NCBI GenBank assembly: GCA_963727765.1
Contig: CAVSGZ010000012.1
Location: 214,913 to 278,912, forward strand
Direction of reading: 5' to 3'
Source: FEN-299 sp963727765
GTDB taxonomy: Bacteria; Acidobacteriota; Vicinamibacteria; Vicinamibacterales; Fen-181
Length of the DNA: 64,000 bases
Position numbers and translations under genes: made by a program. Shown here one piece after another: positions 21,065 to 29,475 of this stretch; within the stretch, counting starts at the first letter, position 1; each line of letters opens with the position of its first letter. Below the pieces are notes generated by a model. That model was not told where the DNA came from and did no database searches. It saw nothing but the letters and a program-made list of their open reading frames with translations.

Positions 21065-21799
21065 CTACGCCACCCCCATCGCCACGGCCGACAGATACCC
21101 CAGGCGCAGCGACAGGTGACGGGCCAGTTCCCAGGCGCCGCGGTTGTGCACGCCAACCAGCGGCCGATCGTCGCCCGCGTGGACGAAGACGCCGACGCGC
21201 GCGACCTCGCGCCCCGTGTAGTCGAAGACCGGCGCGCACGTGCAGCAGAGTCGCTCTGCGGCGCCGTCCGGTGCCGACGGCGCCCGGTCGAAGCCCAGGT
21301 GCGAAATGGCCTCATCCTGCCGCGTCACGTCGCGCGGCTCGGCCAGCCGCAGGCAGGACAGCCGCCGCCCGGCCCGCCCTCGGTCGCCCGCGAAGTAGAG
21401 CGAGCAGTGCGCCGGCATCTCCCTGCCGTAGGTCGTCCGCATCGCCGGGTCACCCCCCTCAGGCTGCCAGCAGTAGGTGACCTCGCCGGCCGACGGCACC
21501 GACAGGAACACGTGCGCTCCCGAAGTGGCGGCGTAATCGCGCAGCACGGGATACGCGTGCAGCCGCAATTCCGATCGCCCCAACGACCGGAACGACAACT
21601 CGAGCATCTTGATGCCCAGGCTGTAGCGCTGGGTGTCCTCGTCCTGGCGGACGTAACCCCGCCGCTTGAGTACGCTCAACAGCCGGTGCACGCTCGGCCG
21701 CGGCTGTTTCAGCGCGCGCGCCAGGTCGGATAGACTCATTCCACCGGGTTCGTGCGACAGCGCCTCGCACACGTCGAACGCCTTGTCCACCGAGGTCAT
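21065..21799 (-). CDS. IclR-family transcriptional regulator
   Basis: A DNA-binding regulator of about 244 residues. The N-terminal winged helix is seen in SVDKAFDVCEAL, MSLSDLARALKQPRPSVHRLLSVLKRRGYV, and the C-terminal effector domain in MLELSFRSLG to CTCAPVFDYTGREVARVGV. The open frame extends upstream to 21880, but that start would sit on the -10 box of a good promoter at 21881-21909, so ATG 21799 (or GTG 21853) is more likely. It lies 14 bases before the ferredoxin gene on the same strand and may control the ferredoxin-nuoB-nuoI group. Ligand unknown. Confidence 0.85.
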   Translation of the reverse strand: MTSVDKAFDVCEALSHEPGGMSLSDLARALKQPRPSVHRLLSVLKRRGYVRQDEDTQRYSLGIKMLELSFRSLGRSELRLHAYPVLRDYAATSGAHVFLSVPSAGEVTYCWQPEGGDPAMRTTYGREMPAHCSLYFAGDRGRAGRRLSCLRLAEPRDVTRQDEAISHLGFDRAPSAPDGAAERLCCTCAPVFDYTGREVARVGVFVHAGDDRPLVGVHNRGAWELARHLSLRLGYLSAVAMGVA

Positions 21800-21854
21800 C
21801 GGACCGTGGACCGCAGCCGGAGCGGGCGAAGAAACCTGGAGCGATGAGTCCACT

Positions 21855-22412
21855 ATGCGGAATCCAGTTTCGTCAGTCAAACACTATCGCTCGATCGACC
21901 TCGTGTCAAGGCGCCGCACGCGGGGACCTCATGCGTTGCTGACCCTCGCCGCCGCCGCCCTGGCGGCCACGGCCATCGTCTCGGGCACGTTGGCCGCGAC
22001 AGCCTCCGGCTGGCAGCTGCCCGGCCGCCCGGCTCCTGAACTGGCCAGACTGTTCACGCCCCTGAGCGCCCCCGACGGGACCTACGACGTCACCGTGCTG
22101 GGCGAGGGCATCGAGGAGGCGATCGACCGCGTCAGGCGCGCACTGCCCGTAGACTTCCGGATGGGCACTCCGCCCGGCGCGTGGAAGGCCGAGAGGTTCG
22201 ACCCGCTCGACGCCTTTGGAGAGGCTGGAATCTACGACCGCGCGAAAGTGGCGCAGCTCTACCTGGGACGGAAGGTGTCGGTCGCCCGCGGGCCGATCGA
22301 GCGCGACCGACGTGTCGTCGCCGCGCTGACGCTCTTCTCGCCCTACCCCGACCCGACGCTCTCCCGCCTCGAGCCTGGCACTCTCGCCATCCTCCTGAGA
22401 ACAGGGCAGTAG
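21855..22412 (+). CDS. Hypothetical exported protein
   Basis: A 185-residue product that I do not recognise. After a basic stretch (SRRRTRG) it has one hydrophobic segment, ALLTLAAAALAATAIVSG, probably a signal peptide or anchor. The mature part includes PAPELARLFTPLSAPDGTYD and IERDRRVVAALTLFSPYPDP. GTG 21903 is an alternative start that would place the basic residues right at the N-terminus and avoid overlap with the IclR promoter. It is divergent from the IclR gene and 65 bases upstream of lipA; no functional link can be read. Confidence 0.6.
   Translation: MRNPVSSVKHYRSIDLVSRRRTRGPHALLTLAAAALAATAIVSGTLAATASGWQLPGRPAPELARLFTPLSAPDGTYDVTVLGEGIEEAIDRVRRALPVDFRMGTPPGAWKAERFDPLDAFGEAGIYDRAKVAQLYLGRKVSVARGPIERDRRVVAALTLFSPYPDPTLSRLEPGTLAILLRTGQ
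21881..21909 (-). promoter_or_regulatory. Strong sigma70-type promoter for the IclR gene
   Basis: On the minus strand, TTGACA (21904-21909), 17 bases, TAGTGT (21881-21886). It decides the IclR start against the upstream TTG at 21880. It overlaps the 5' part of the divergent hypothetical gene. Confidence 0.65.
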
Positions 22413-22449
22413 CGGCTGTCCACGCGCCGGCCGGCGCGTCGCCGCATGG

Positions 22450-22455
22450 TATGAT
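22450..22455 (+). promoter_or_regulatory. Putative -10 box for lipA
   Basis: TATGAT 22 bases before the lipA ATG, giving a leader of about 16 bases. It could drive the whole lipA-pdh group. Confidence 0.4.
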
Positions 22456-22477
22456 CTCGTGGGTTCGACGTCTCGCC

Positions 22478-23398
22478 ATGAGCACATCCGCCGACCATCC
22501 GGTCGCATTCATCCGTTCGCGCGAGCAGAAACCGGCCTGGCTGAAGGTCAAGGCGCCTGGCTCGCCCGACTACATCCGCCTCAAGCGGCTGATGGGGGAA
22601 TTGCGCCTCAATACGGTCTGCGAGGAGGCGCACTGCCCGAACATCGGCGAGTGCTGGCACCACGGGACCGCGACGTTCATGATCCTCGGCGACGTCTGCA
22701 CGCGGAACTGCCCCTACTGCGCCGTCGCGCACGGCCGGCCGACAGGCCTCGACACCGCAGAGCCGGCCCGGGTGGCTGACGCCGCCGAGCGGATGCGGCT
22801 CCGCTACGCCGTCATCACGTCTGTCGATCGGGACGATCTCCCCGACGGAGGGGCGTCGATCTTCGCGGCAACCATCGCCGAGATTCGCAGGCGCGTGCCG
22901 TCATGCCGGATCGAGGTGCTCATCCCCGACTTCCAGGGGAAGGAGGCGCCTCTTCACGCCGTGCTCGATGCCGGCCCGGACATCCTGAACCACAACACCG
23001 AAACCGTGCCGCGCCTGTACCGCACGGCCCGGCCGGGCGGCCGGTACCCGCGGACGCTCGAGTTGCTGGACCGCGCCCGACGATACGCCCCGCACATCCC
23101 CACCAAGTCGGGCCTGATGGTCGGTCTGGGCGAGACATGGGACGAGATCGTCGCGACGCTGGCCGACCTGCGGTCGGTTGGCTGCGCCATCCTCACCATC
23201 GGTCAGTACCTGAGCCCGTCGGCCGCGCATCTGCCGGTGGCGCGCTACTATCATCCGGAGGAGTTCGAGATGCTCGGGTCCACGGCCCTGAGCCTTGGCT
23301 TCGGGCACGTCGAATCGGGGCCGCTGGTGCGCTCCTCGTACCACGCGCACGAGCAGGCCGATGCCTACGACGAGTCGATATGCCCGACACGCGCTTGA
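22478..23398 (+). CDS. lipA: Lipoyl synthase
   Basis: A 306-residue radical SAM enzyme with the two LipA cluster sites: the auxiliary CX4CX5C (C48, C53, C59, in VCEEAHCPNIGEC) and the radical SAM CX3CX2C (C74, C78, C81, in CTRNCPYC). It inserts two sulfurs into protein-bound octanoyl groups to make lipoyl. Later motifs include VDRDDLPDGG, HNTETVPRLY and KSGLMVGLGET. The ATG at 22478 gives the usual N-terminal length. It overlaps the start of the E1alpha gene by 19 bases, so lipoylation and its main target, pyruvate dehydrogenase E2, are made together. Confidence 0.95.
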   Translation: MSTSADHPVAFIRSREQKPAWLKVKAPGSPDYIRLKRLMGELRLNTVCEEAHCPNIGECWHHGTATFMILGDVCTRNCPYCAVAHGRPTGLDTAEPARVADAAERMRLRYAVITSVDRDDLPDGGASIFAATIAEIRRRVPSCRIEVLIPDFQGKEAPLHAVLDAGPDILNHNTETVPRLYRTARPGGRYPRTLELLDRARRYAPHIPTKSGLMVGLGETWDEIVATLADLRSVGCAILTIGQYLSPSAAHLPVARYYHPEEFEMLGSTALSLGFGHVESGPLVRSSYHAHEQADAYDESICPTRA

Positions 23399-24406
23399 GT
23401 GACCAGCCCGCCCCGCTGGCGGCCGACGCGCAGGTGGAGTTGCTGCGGAAGATGCTCCTCGGCCGCCGCTTCGAGGAGCGCTGCGCCGAGATGTACTCGC
23501 TCCAGAAGATCGGGGGGTTCTGCCACCTGCAGATCGGGCAGGAGGCGGTGTCAGTGGGAGCGATGTCCACGATCGAGCCCGACGACTACATCTTCTGCTC
23601 TTACCGCGACCACGTGCACGCCATCACGAAGGGCGCCGACCCCCGTCGCGTGATGGCCGAGCTGTTCGGGCGCGACACGGGCGTCTCGCGCGGCAAGGGC
23701 GGGTCGATGCACCTGTTCGACGCCGGGCACGGGCTGCTCGGCGGCCACGCCATCGTCGGCGGGCACATCCCGCTGGCGACCGGCGTCGCTTTCGCGCTGA
23801 AGTACCGAGGAACGCCCGCAGGTCGTCCTCTGCTTCTTCGGCGAAGCGGCGGTCAACATCGGCGCCTTCCACGAGTCGCTGAACATGGCCGCCCTTTGGA
23901 AGCTGCCCTGCGTCTACATCGTCGAGAACAACCGGTACGGGATGGGGACGGCGATCGAGCGGGCGTCGGCCATCTACGACGTCGCGCAGCGGGCGTGCGC
24001 CTACGACATCGCGAGCGAGACGGTGGACGGCATGGACGTCCTCGCGGTGCGCGATGCGGTTGGCCGGGCCGTGAAGCTGGCGCGCAGCGAGCATCTGCCG
24101 ACGCTCATCGAGGCGCGCTGCTACCGGTTCATGGGCCACTCGATGTCCGACCCCGTGCACGGCCACTACCGGACGAAGGAAGAAGTCGAGGAGCAGAAGC
24201 TGAAGGACCCGATCCGTCACCACTTCAAGCGGCTGGCCGACCAGGGGCTCATCGACCAGGCGGGATTCGAGCGGCTCGACGCCGAGGTCCGCGCGGTGGT
24301 CGACGCCGCGGTCGAGTTCGCCGACGCGAGCCCGGAGCCGTCGGCGAGCGCTTTGTACGAGGACGTGTACAGCCAGCCGTACGGGCCGTACACATTGTCT
24401 CGGTAG
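23380..24406 (+). CDS. pdhA: Pyruvate dehydrogenase E1 component alpha subunit, frameshifted
   Basis: Restored, this is a 341-residue E1alpha. It has RRFEERCAEMYSLQKIGGF, the YRDHVHAITKG region, SRGKGGSMHLFD and GGHIPLATGVAFALKYRG, then the thiamin diphosphate/Mg region FGEAAVNIGAFHESLNMAA and YIVENNRYGMGT. Note FGEAAVN in place of the common GDGAxN, a possible lineage variant. The frame breaks near 23817: ACGCCCGCAGG should be ACGCCGCAGG for the chain to read TPQVVLCFFGE. E1alpha and E1beta together decarboxylate pyruvate and pass the acetyl group to E2. An essential-looking enzyme with one surplus C suggests a sequence error rather than a dead gene. Confidence 0.88.
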
Positions 24407-24410
24407 GATT

Positions 24411-24477
24411 CAGGAGTCGGGATTCGGGATTCAGGGTCCGGGGCCGAATCCTGAATCCTGACTCCCGAATCCAGCAC
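24411..24477. repeat. Inverted short-period GGATTC repeat (large hairpin)
   Basis: Three to four GGATTCAGG/GGATTCGGG units on the left are mirrored by CCGAATCC/CTGAATCC units on the right, forming a near-perfect stem of about 29 bp with a short loop between pdhA and pdhB. Confidence 0.7.
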
Positions 24478-24497
24478 CGCGATTGCCGGAATCTCAT

Positions 24498-25478
24498 ATG
24501 CCTGTCCTGACCTACCGCGATGCCCTGACCCAGGCGCTCCGGGAAGAGATGCAGCGTGACCCCAGGGTCTTCCTCATGGGCGAGGAGGTCGGGGTCTACC
24601 AGGGCGCCTACAAGGTCAGCCGGGGCCTGCTCCAGGAGTTCGGCGAGCGCCGGGTCATCGACACGCCCATCACCGAGGAAGGCTTCGCCGGCGTGGGCGT
24701 CGGCGCGGCGATGGTCGGGCTCCGGCCGGTCATCGAGATGATGACGTGGAACTTCTCGATGCTCGCGATGGATCAAATCGTCAACGGCGCCGCGAAGATG
24801 TTCTACATGTCCGGCGGCCAGTTCAAGATGCCGATCGTCGTCCGCGGACCCGGCGGCGCGGCCCATCAGCTGGCGGCGCAGCACTCGCAGTCGCTCGAAT
24901 CGTGGTACGCGCACGTGCCGGGGCTCAAGGTGGTCGCCCCCTCGACGCCGTACGACGCCAAGGGGCTGCTGAAATCGTCGATCCGAGACGACGACCCAGT
25001 GATCTTCTTCGAGGGCGAGACGCTGTATGGTTCGAAGGGCGAGGTGCCCGACGGGGAATACCTCGTGCCGATCGGCGTGGCCGACGTCAAGCGCGAGGGC
25101 GCCGATGTGACCATCGTGGCCTGGTCGAAGATGGTGCGCGTGGCGCTCGAGGCCGCCGACACGCTCGCGGCCGAGGGCGTCTCGTGCGAGGTGATCGACC
25201 CGCGCACGCTTCGCCCGCTCGACGAGGCGCCGATTCTGAACTCGGTGCGCAAGACGAACCGGTGCGTCATCGTGGAGGAAGGCTGGGAGTACGCCGGCAT
25301 CGGCGCGCAGATCGCCTACCTGATCCACCGGCAGGCGTTCGGCGATCTCGATGCGCCGGTGACGCGCGTGAACGGCGCCGACGTCCCGATGCCGTACGCG
25401 AAGAACCTGGAGCACATGGCCATGCCCTCTCCTGCTCGCGTCGTTTCGGCGGTCAAAGAGGTGCTGTACATCGACTAG
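24498..25478 (+). CDS. pdhB: Pyruvate dehydrogenase E1 component beta subunit
   Basis: A 326-residue transketolase-like protein with the E1beta hallmarks: LTYRDALTQALREEM, FLMGEEVGVYQGAYKVSRGL, DTPITEEGFAGVGVGAAM, PIVVRGPGGAAHQLAAQHSQ and EVIDPRTLRPLD. It completes the E1 heterotetramer and helps bind thiamin diphosphate. ATG 24498 is preferred over an upstream TTG. The gaps on both sides (91 and 106 bases) hold large inverted repeats, unlike the tight lipA-pdhA junction. Confidence 0.93.
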   Translation: MPVLTYRDALTQALREEMQRDPRVFLMGEEVGVYQGAYKVSRGLLQEFGERRVIDTPITEEGFAGVGVGAAMVGLRPVIEMMTWNFSMLAMDQIVNGAAKMFYMSGGQFKMPIVVRGPGGAAHQLAAQHSQSLESWYAHVPGLKVVAPSTPYDAKGLLKSSIRDDDPVIFFEGETLYGSKGEVPDGEYLVPIGVADVKREGADVTIVAWSKMVRVALEAADTLAAEGVSCEVIDPRTLRPLDEAPILNSVRKTNRCVIVEEGWEYAGIGAQIAYLIHRQAFGDLDAPVTRVNGADVPMPYAKNLEHMAMPSPARVVSAVKEVLYID

Positions 25479-25572
25479 GGATCGGGGGTCAGGGATCGGG
25501 GATCGGGGCTGGCTGATGGTTGCTGGCCTTTCCGGATCCCTGACCCCTGATCCCTGATCCCTGATCCCATTA
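25479..25572. repeat. Inverted short-period GGGATC repeat (large hairpin)
   Basis: Units of GGGATCGGGG/GTCAGGGATC on the left (to about 25509) are mirrored by GGATCCCTGACCCCTGATCC-type units on the right (from about 25537), separated by a ~27-base spacer. It lies between pdhB and the E2 gene. Confidence 0.7.
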
Positions 25573-25584
25573 CGGAGGACCCCT

Positions 25585-26823
25585 ATGGCTTCCCGCGTGG
25601 TCATGCCGAAGTTGAGCGACACAATGGAGGAGGGCAAGATCCTCCGCTGGCTCAAGAAGGAAGGGGACCTGGTCGAGACCGGCCAGACGCTCGCCGAGGT
25701 GGAGACCGACAAAGCCACCGTCGAGATGGAGGCCTACACCAACGGCGTGCTCCGCAAGCTGGTGGCGGCGCCGGGTGACACGATCAAGATCGGCGCGCTC
25801 ATCGCCGTCATCGGCAGCAAGGACGAGGACATCTCGGCCCTTCTCGAGGCGGCGGCAACGCCTGCCCCGCCGCGGCGTCCGACCCCGGTGGCGGCGCCGC
25901 CGGCACGGCCCTCGCCGGTGGCCCCGGCGCCAGCCCGCACGGCGGTGCCGCCGGTTGCCGTCGCGCACGAGGCCCACCGGACGCTTCGCGCCTCTCCGCT
26001 CGCCCTGCGCATGGCCGCGGAGGCGGGGCTCGACCTCGCCACGCTCGAGGGCTCCGGCCCGCAGGGACGGGTGATCAAGCGCGACATCGAGGCGGCGCTC
26101 GCGCGCGCGCAGGCGGGCCCGGCTCCCGTGCAGCAGGCGGCGCCGGCGGGTGACATCCAGGAAATCGAGCTGAGCTCGATGCGTCGGACGATCGCCAAGC
26201 GTCTGGTGCAGAGCAAGGCGCCCGTGCCCCATTTCTACCTGACGGTGGACGTGGCGGCCGACCGCCTGTGGGACGCCTACCGCGCGCTTCGGGAAGAGAA
26301 CTATCCCATCTCGCTCAACGACGTGATCATCAAGGCGTCGGCCTCGGCGCTCAAGCGCCACCCGGAGATCAACGCCTCGTTCGGCGGCGACCACGTCACG
26401 CAGTTCTCGCGCGTGCACATCGGTCTGGCCGTCGCGATCGACGACGGCCTGATCACGCCGGTGATCCGCGACGCCGACTCGAAGTCGCTGACCGAGATCG
26501 CGGCCGAGGCGAAGGCTCTGGCCGACCGCGCCCGCCTCCGCCGTCTCCAGCCGAGCGAGTACACCGGCGCCACCTTTTCGATCTCGAACCTCGGCATGAT
26601 GGGCATCGAGGAATTCTCGGCGATCATCAACCCGCCCGAGGCGGCGATCCTGGCCGTGGGTGCGCTGAGGGAAGTCCCGATCGTCGAGGCCGGCCAGGTG
26701 AAGATCGGCCGGCGCATGAAGCTCACCCTGTCGGTGGACCATCGGGTGGCCGACGGCGCCCAGGGCGCGCGGTTTCTCGGCACGCTCAAACGCATGCTGG
26801 AGAACCCGCTGCTGATGGGCTGA
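25585..26823 (+). CDS. pdhC: Dihydrolipoamide acetyltransferase (PDH E2)
   Basis: A 412-residue E2. Residues 1-80 are a lipoyl domain (KLSDTMEEGKILRWLKKEGD, with the lipoyl Lys in ETDKATVEME). A Pro/Ala linker follows (about 93-125), then the E1/E3-binding domain (RASPLALRMAAEAGLDLATL, GPQGRVIKRDIE), and a catalytic domain ending in SVDHRVADGAQGARF with the active-site His and Asp. The enzyme moves acetyl from lipoyl to CoA and forms the core of the complex. It has a clear ribosome site (ACGGAGGA). No E3 gene follows, so E3 must be elsewhere. The specificity could be pyruvate or a branched 2-oxoacid; the lipA neighbour does not settle this. Confidence 0.92.
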   Translation: MASRVVMPKLSDTMEEGKILRWLKKEGDLVETGQTLAEVETDKATVEMEAYTNGVLRKLVAAPGDTIKIGALIAVIGSKDEDISALLEAAATPAPPRRPTPVAAPPARPSPVAPAPARTAVPPVAVAHEAHRTLRASPLALRMAAEAGLDLATLEGSGPQGRVIKRDIEAALARAQAGPAPVQQAAPAGDIQEIELSSMRRTIAKRLVQSKAPVPHFYLTVDVAADRLWDAYRALREENYPISLNDVIIKASASALKRHPEINASFGGDHVTQFSRVHIGLAVAIDDGLITPVIRDADSKSLTEIAAEAKALADRARLRRLQPSEYTGATFSISNLGMMGIEEFSAIINPPEAAILAVGALREVPIVEAGQVKIGRRMKLTLSVDHRVADGAQGARFLGTLKRMLENPLLMG

Positions 26824-26833
26824 CCTCCGGCCG

Positions 26834-26858
26834 AAGGCTGATGGCTGACGGCTGACGG
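26834..26858. repeat. Short tandem repeat, GGCTGAC type
   Basis: Three GGCTGATG/GGCTGACG units lie between the E2 gene and the promoter of the membrane electron-transfer pair. Confidence 0.5.
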
Positions 26859-26871
26859 CCCTCCTTCACGG

Positions 26872-26877
26872 TAGAAT
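26872..26877 (+). promoter_or_regulatory. Putative -10 box for the DsrMK-like pair
   Basis: TAGAAT 24 bases before the GTG start at 26902. No clear -35. Confidence 0.4.
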
Positions 26878-26901
26878 AGGCGGCCCCCTTCGGAGCCCAC
26901 G

Positions 26902-27840
26902 GTGACACTGGTCGTGTACCTCGTCGTGTCGGCGGCGGCCATCGTCTTTGTCGCGGCGAGCGTCGCGCGGGCGGTGCAGTATGCCCGGGCGCCGCTGCAC
27001 CTGCGGTGGGAGCTCTACCCGGTCCCGCACGAGGCGCCCGAGCGGGTGGCACATGGCGGCTCGTATCTCGAAGAGAGCGAGTGGTGGCGCTCGCCCCGCA
27101 AGCGGCACCTGCTCGGTGAACTCCGGGTAATGGTGCCCGAGATTCTCTTCCTGCACGCGCTCAGGACTCACAACCGGTCGCTCTGGTACCGCTCGTTCCC
27201 GTTCCACTTCGGGCTTTACGTGCTGGCGGCGACCGTGGCTGTCGTGTTCCTGGCGGCCGCGGCTATGCACCTTGCGCCCAACGCCCCCTACCTCGCGGAG
27301 CTGAATCTGATCCGGCGCGCGGTCGAAGTCAGCGGCGCGGCCGGAGTGATCCTGGCCGTGGCCGGCGCGCTCGCCCTGCTCCACCGCCGGCTCACCGACC
27401 CAGCGCTGCGGGTCTCGACGACGCCCGGCGATATCTTCAACCTGGCGTTCTTCGTCGTGGCGCTCTCGCTGCTCGGCGTTGGTTACGTCACGCGCCCGGC
27501 CGGCGCAGTCAGCCTGCTTCCGCTGGCCACGGGTCTTCTGGCCTGGGACCCGGGCGTCGTGGTGCCGCCGCTGCTCGGTGCGGGCCTCGTGGCGACGGCG
27601 CTGCTCGCGGCTTACATCCCGCTCACGCACATGTCGCACTTCATCGCGAAGTACTTCACCTACCACGCGGTGCGGTGGGACGACGAGCCGATGGACCAGG
27701 CCGGCCGGCGAGCGGTCGCGCTGGCCGACTACCTCACATACCGCCCCACTTGGTCGGCCGGCCACATCCGCCAACCCGGCGAGACACCGACCTGGGCCGA
27801 GGTCGTCGCGTCGGATCCGATCGGGGAGCCGCGCCGATGA
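26902..27840 (+). CDS. Membrane cytochrome b-type subunit (NarI/DsrM/HdrE-like)
   Basis: A 312-residue membrane protein with about six transmembrane segments. His residues on helices (FPFHFGLYV, YIPLTHMSHFIAKYF) could bind haem b as in the gamma subunit of nitrate reductase and in DsrM/HdrE. It would move electrons between the quinone pool and its partner. The start is GTG. Its stop overlaps the start of the next gene (ATGA), which encodes a matching iron-sulfur catalytic subunit, so the two form a membrane complex like DsrMK, HdrED or TmcBC. Confidence 0.8.
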   Translation: MTLVVYLVVSAAAIVFVAASVARAVQYARAPLHLRWELYPVPHEAPERVAHGGSYLEESEWWRSPRKRHLLGELRVMVPEILFLHALRTHNRSLWYRSFPFHFGLYVLAATVAVVFLAAAAMHLAPNAPYLAELNLIRRAVEVSGAAGVILAVAGALALLHRRLTDPALRVSTTPGDIFNLAFFVVALSLLGVGYVTRPAGAVSLLPLATGLLAWDPGVVVPPLLGAGLVATALLAAYIPLTHMSHFIAKYFTYHAVRWDDEPMDQAGRRAVALADYLTYRPTWSAGHIRQPGETPTWAEVVASDPIGEPRR

Positions 27841-29468
27841 GTCGTCGGACCACTCTCGCCGACCTGTCGCGGCGTTCGCACGATCCCCTGCTGCGCCTCC
27901 AGCGGGAGGACCTCACGCCGCTGCCGTCAGCGACCCGTCAACCAACGTCAGATAGCGCAGGCCTTCAGGCCTGCGCCACGCCCGCTGGCCCCGTGTTCGC
28001 GCCCCGCGCCGCGTCGGCCGACTACCAGCTCGATGACATGCGCGTGCTGAGCCTGCCGATCCCCGCCTCGCCCGAGGAGGAGCAGGCGCTGGTCGCGCAG
28101 TTCCTGTCCGGCCTCGAGAAGCTCTTCTCGCGCGAGAACAACTGGACCTTCCTCCAGCCGCTGCTGCTGACGGTCGAGCACTGCGCGCGCTGCCAGACCT
28201 GCTCGGACTCGTGCCACATCTTCGAGGCGAGCGGCCGCGCGGAGATCTACCGCCCGACCTACCGCGCCGAGATTCTGCGCCGCCTCTACTTCCAGCACGT
28301 CAAGGGCGGCGGCCTGCTGTCGGCCTGGCAGCACGGCACGGTGGATCTGAACTGGCCGATGGTGGCCCGGCTGGCGGAGCTCGCCTACCGGTGCAACCTC
28401 TGCCGGCGGTGCGCGCAGACCTGCCCGATCGGCGCCGACAACGGCCTGGTCGCGCACGAGATCCGCAAGCTGTTCAGCCAGGAGATGGGGATCGCGGCGA
28501 AGGAACTGCACGCGTCGGGCTCGATGCTGCAGCTCAAGTCCGGCTCCTCCACCGGCATGAACCCAGCGGCCGTGCGCGACAACGTGCAGTTCATCGACGA
28601 AGAGATGTCGGAGAAGACCGGCCTGGCCGTCCAGACGCCCTGGGACGTCGAAGGAGCCGACATCCTGTTGATCCACAACGCCGGCGAGATCCTCGCGTGG
28701 CCTGAGAACCCGGGGGCGTTCGGCGTCATCCTCAACGCCGCGGGCGTCTCGTGGACGATGTCGTCGGAGCTGGTCGGGTACGACTCGGTCAACTACGGCG
28801 TGTGGTACGACGACGCGCAGTTTGCGCGCGTGGCCGTGCGGCACGCGGAGGCGGCCCGCCGGCTCAAGGTGAAGAAGATCGTCGTCGGCGAGTGCGGGCA
28901 CGCGCACAAGTCGCTGCTCGTCGTGGCCGACCGGCTGCTCGCCGGCGACCTCGCCATCCCGCGCGAGAGCTTTCTCACCGTCCTCAGGGACCTCGTCGTG
29001 GGCGGGAAGCTGGATCTCGATCCGACGCGCAACGATTTCCCCGTCACGCTCCACGATCCTTGCAACTTCGTCCGCCTGATGGGCATCGTCGAGCCGCAGC
29101 GGGAGATCATCCGGCGCGTGTGCCCGCGGTTCAGGGAGATGCACCCGCACGGCGTGGACAATTACTGCTGCGGCGGCGGCAGCGGCTTCGCCATCATGAG
29201 CGGCGGCGGGTTCGGCGACTGGCGCGCCGAGGTGTCGGGGCGGAAGAAGCTGCAGCAGATCCTCGACGCGTTCGCCGACTGCCCCGAGCCGTCGGTGCCG
29301 AAATATGTGTGCGCGCCGTGCAGCAACTGCAAGGGGCAGATCCGCGACCTGCTCGCCTACCATCACATCTGGGACAGGCACCGGATACAATACGGCGGCC
29401 TGGTCGAGCTGGTCGTGAACGCGATGACGGCAGTTCGGCCCGGATTCATCGAATGGGAATGGCGGTAA
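27837..29468 (+). CDS. Iron-sulfur CCG-domain protein (HdrD/DsrK-like)
   Basis: A 543-residue cytoplasmic subunit. Two 4Fe-4S sites lie at CARCQTCSDSCHIFE and CNLCRRCAQTCPIGAD. The C-terminal part has CCG-type cysteine motifs, seen in LHDPCNFVRLMG, NYCCGGGSGF and CAPCSNCKGQ, as in HdrD and DsrK, which hold a noncubane or special 4Fe-4S centre. It likely reduces a disulfide or similar substrate with electrons from quinol. Residues about 38-48 (SDSAGLQACA) are encoded by a GCGCAGGCCT palindrome that has entered the gene in frame. Cotranslated with the membrane subunit upstream. Confidence 0.82.
   Translation: MSRRTTLADLSRRSHDPLLRLQREDLTPLPSATRQPTSDSAGLQACATPAGPVFAPRAASADYQLDDMRVLSLPIPASPEEEQALVAQFLSGLEKLFSRENNWTFLQPLLLTVEHCARCQTCSDSCHIFEASGRAEIYRPTYRAEILRRLYFQHVKGGGLLSAWQHGTVDLNWPMVARLAELAYRCNLCRRCAQTCPIGADNGLVAHEIRKLFSQEMGIAAKELHASGSMLQLKSGSSTGMNPAAVRDNVQFIDEEMSEKTGLAVQTPWDVEGADILLIHNAGEILAWPENPGAFGVILNAAGVSWTMSSELVGYDSVNYGVWYDDAQFARVAVRHAEAARRLKVKKIVVGECGHAHKSLLVVADRLLAGDLAIPRESFLTVLRDLVVGGKLDLDPTRNDFPVTLHDPCNFVRLMGIVEPQREIIRRVCPRFREMHPHGVDNYCCGGGSGFAIMSGGGFGDWRAEVSGRKKLQQILDAFADCPEPSVPKYVCAPCSNCKGQIRDLLAYHHIWDRHRIQYGGLVELVVNAMTAVRPGFIEWEWR
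27950..27978. repeat. GCGCAGGCCT palindrome inside a coding region
   Basis: GCGCAGGCCT (27955-27964) and AGGCCTGCGC (27967-27976) are perfect inverted arms with a 2-nt loop, preceded by AGATA. The same AGATAGCGCAGGCCTTC start occurs inside tsaD. Confidence 0.7.
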
Positions 29469-29475
29469 TCACACT

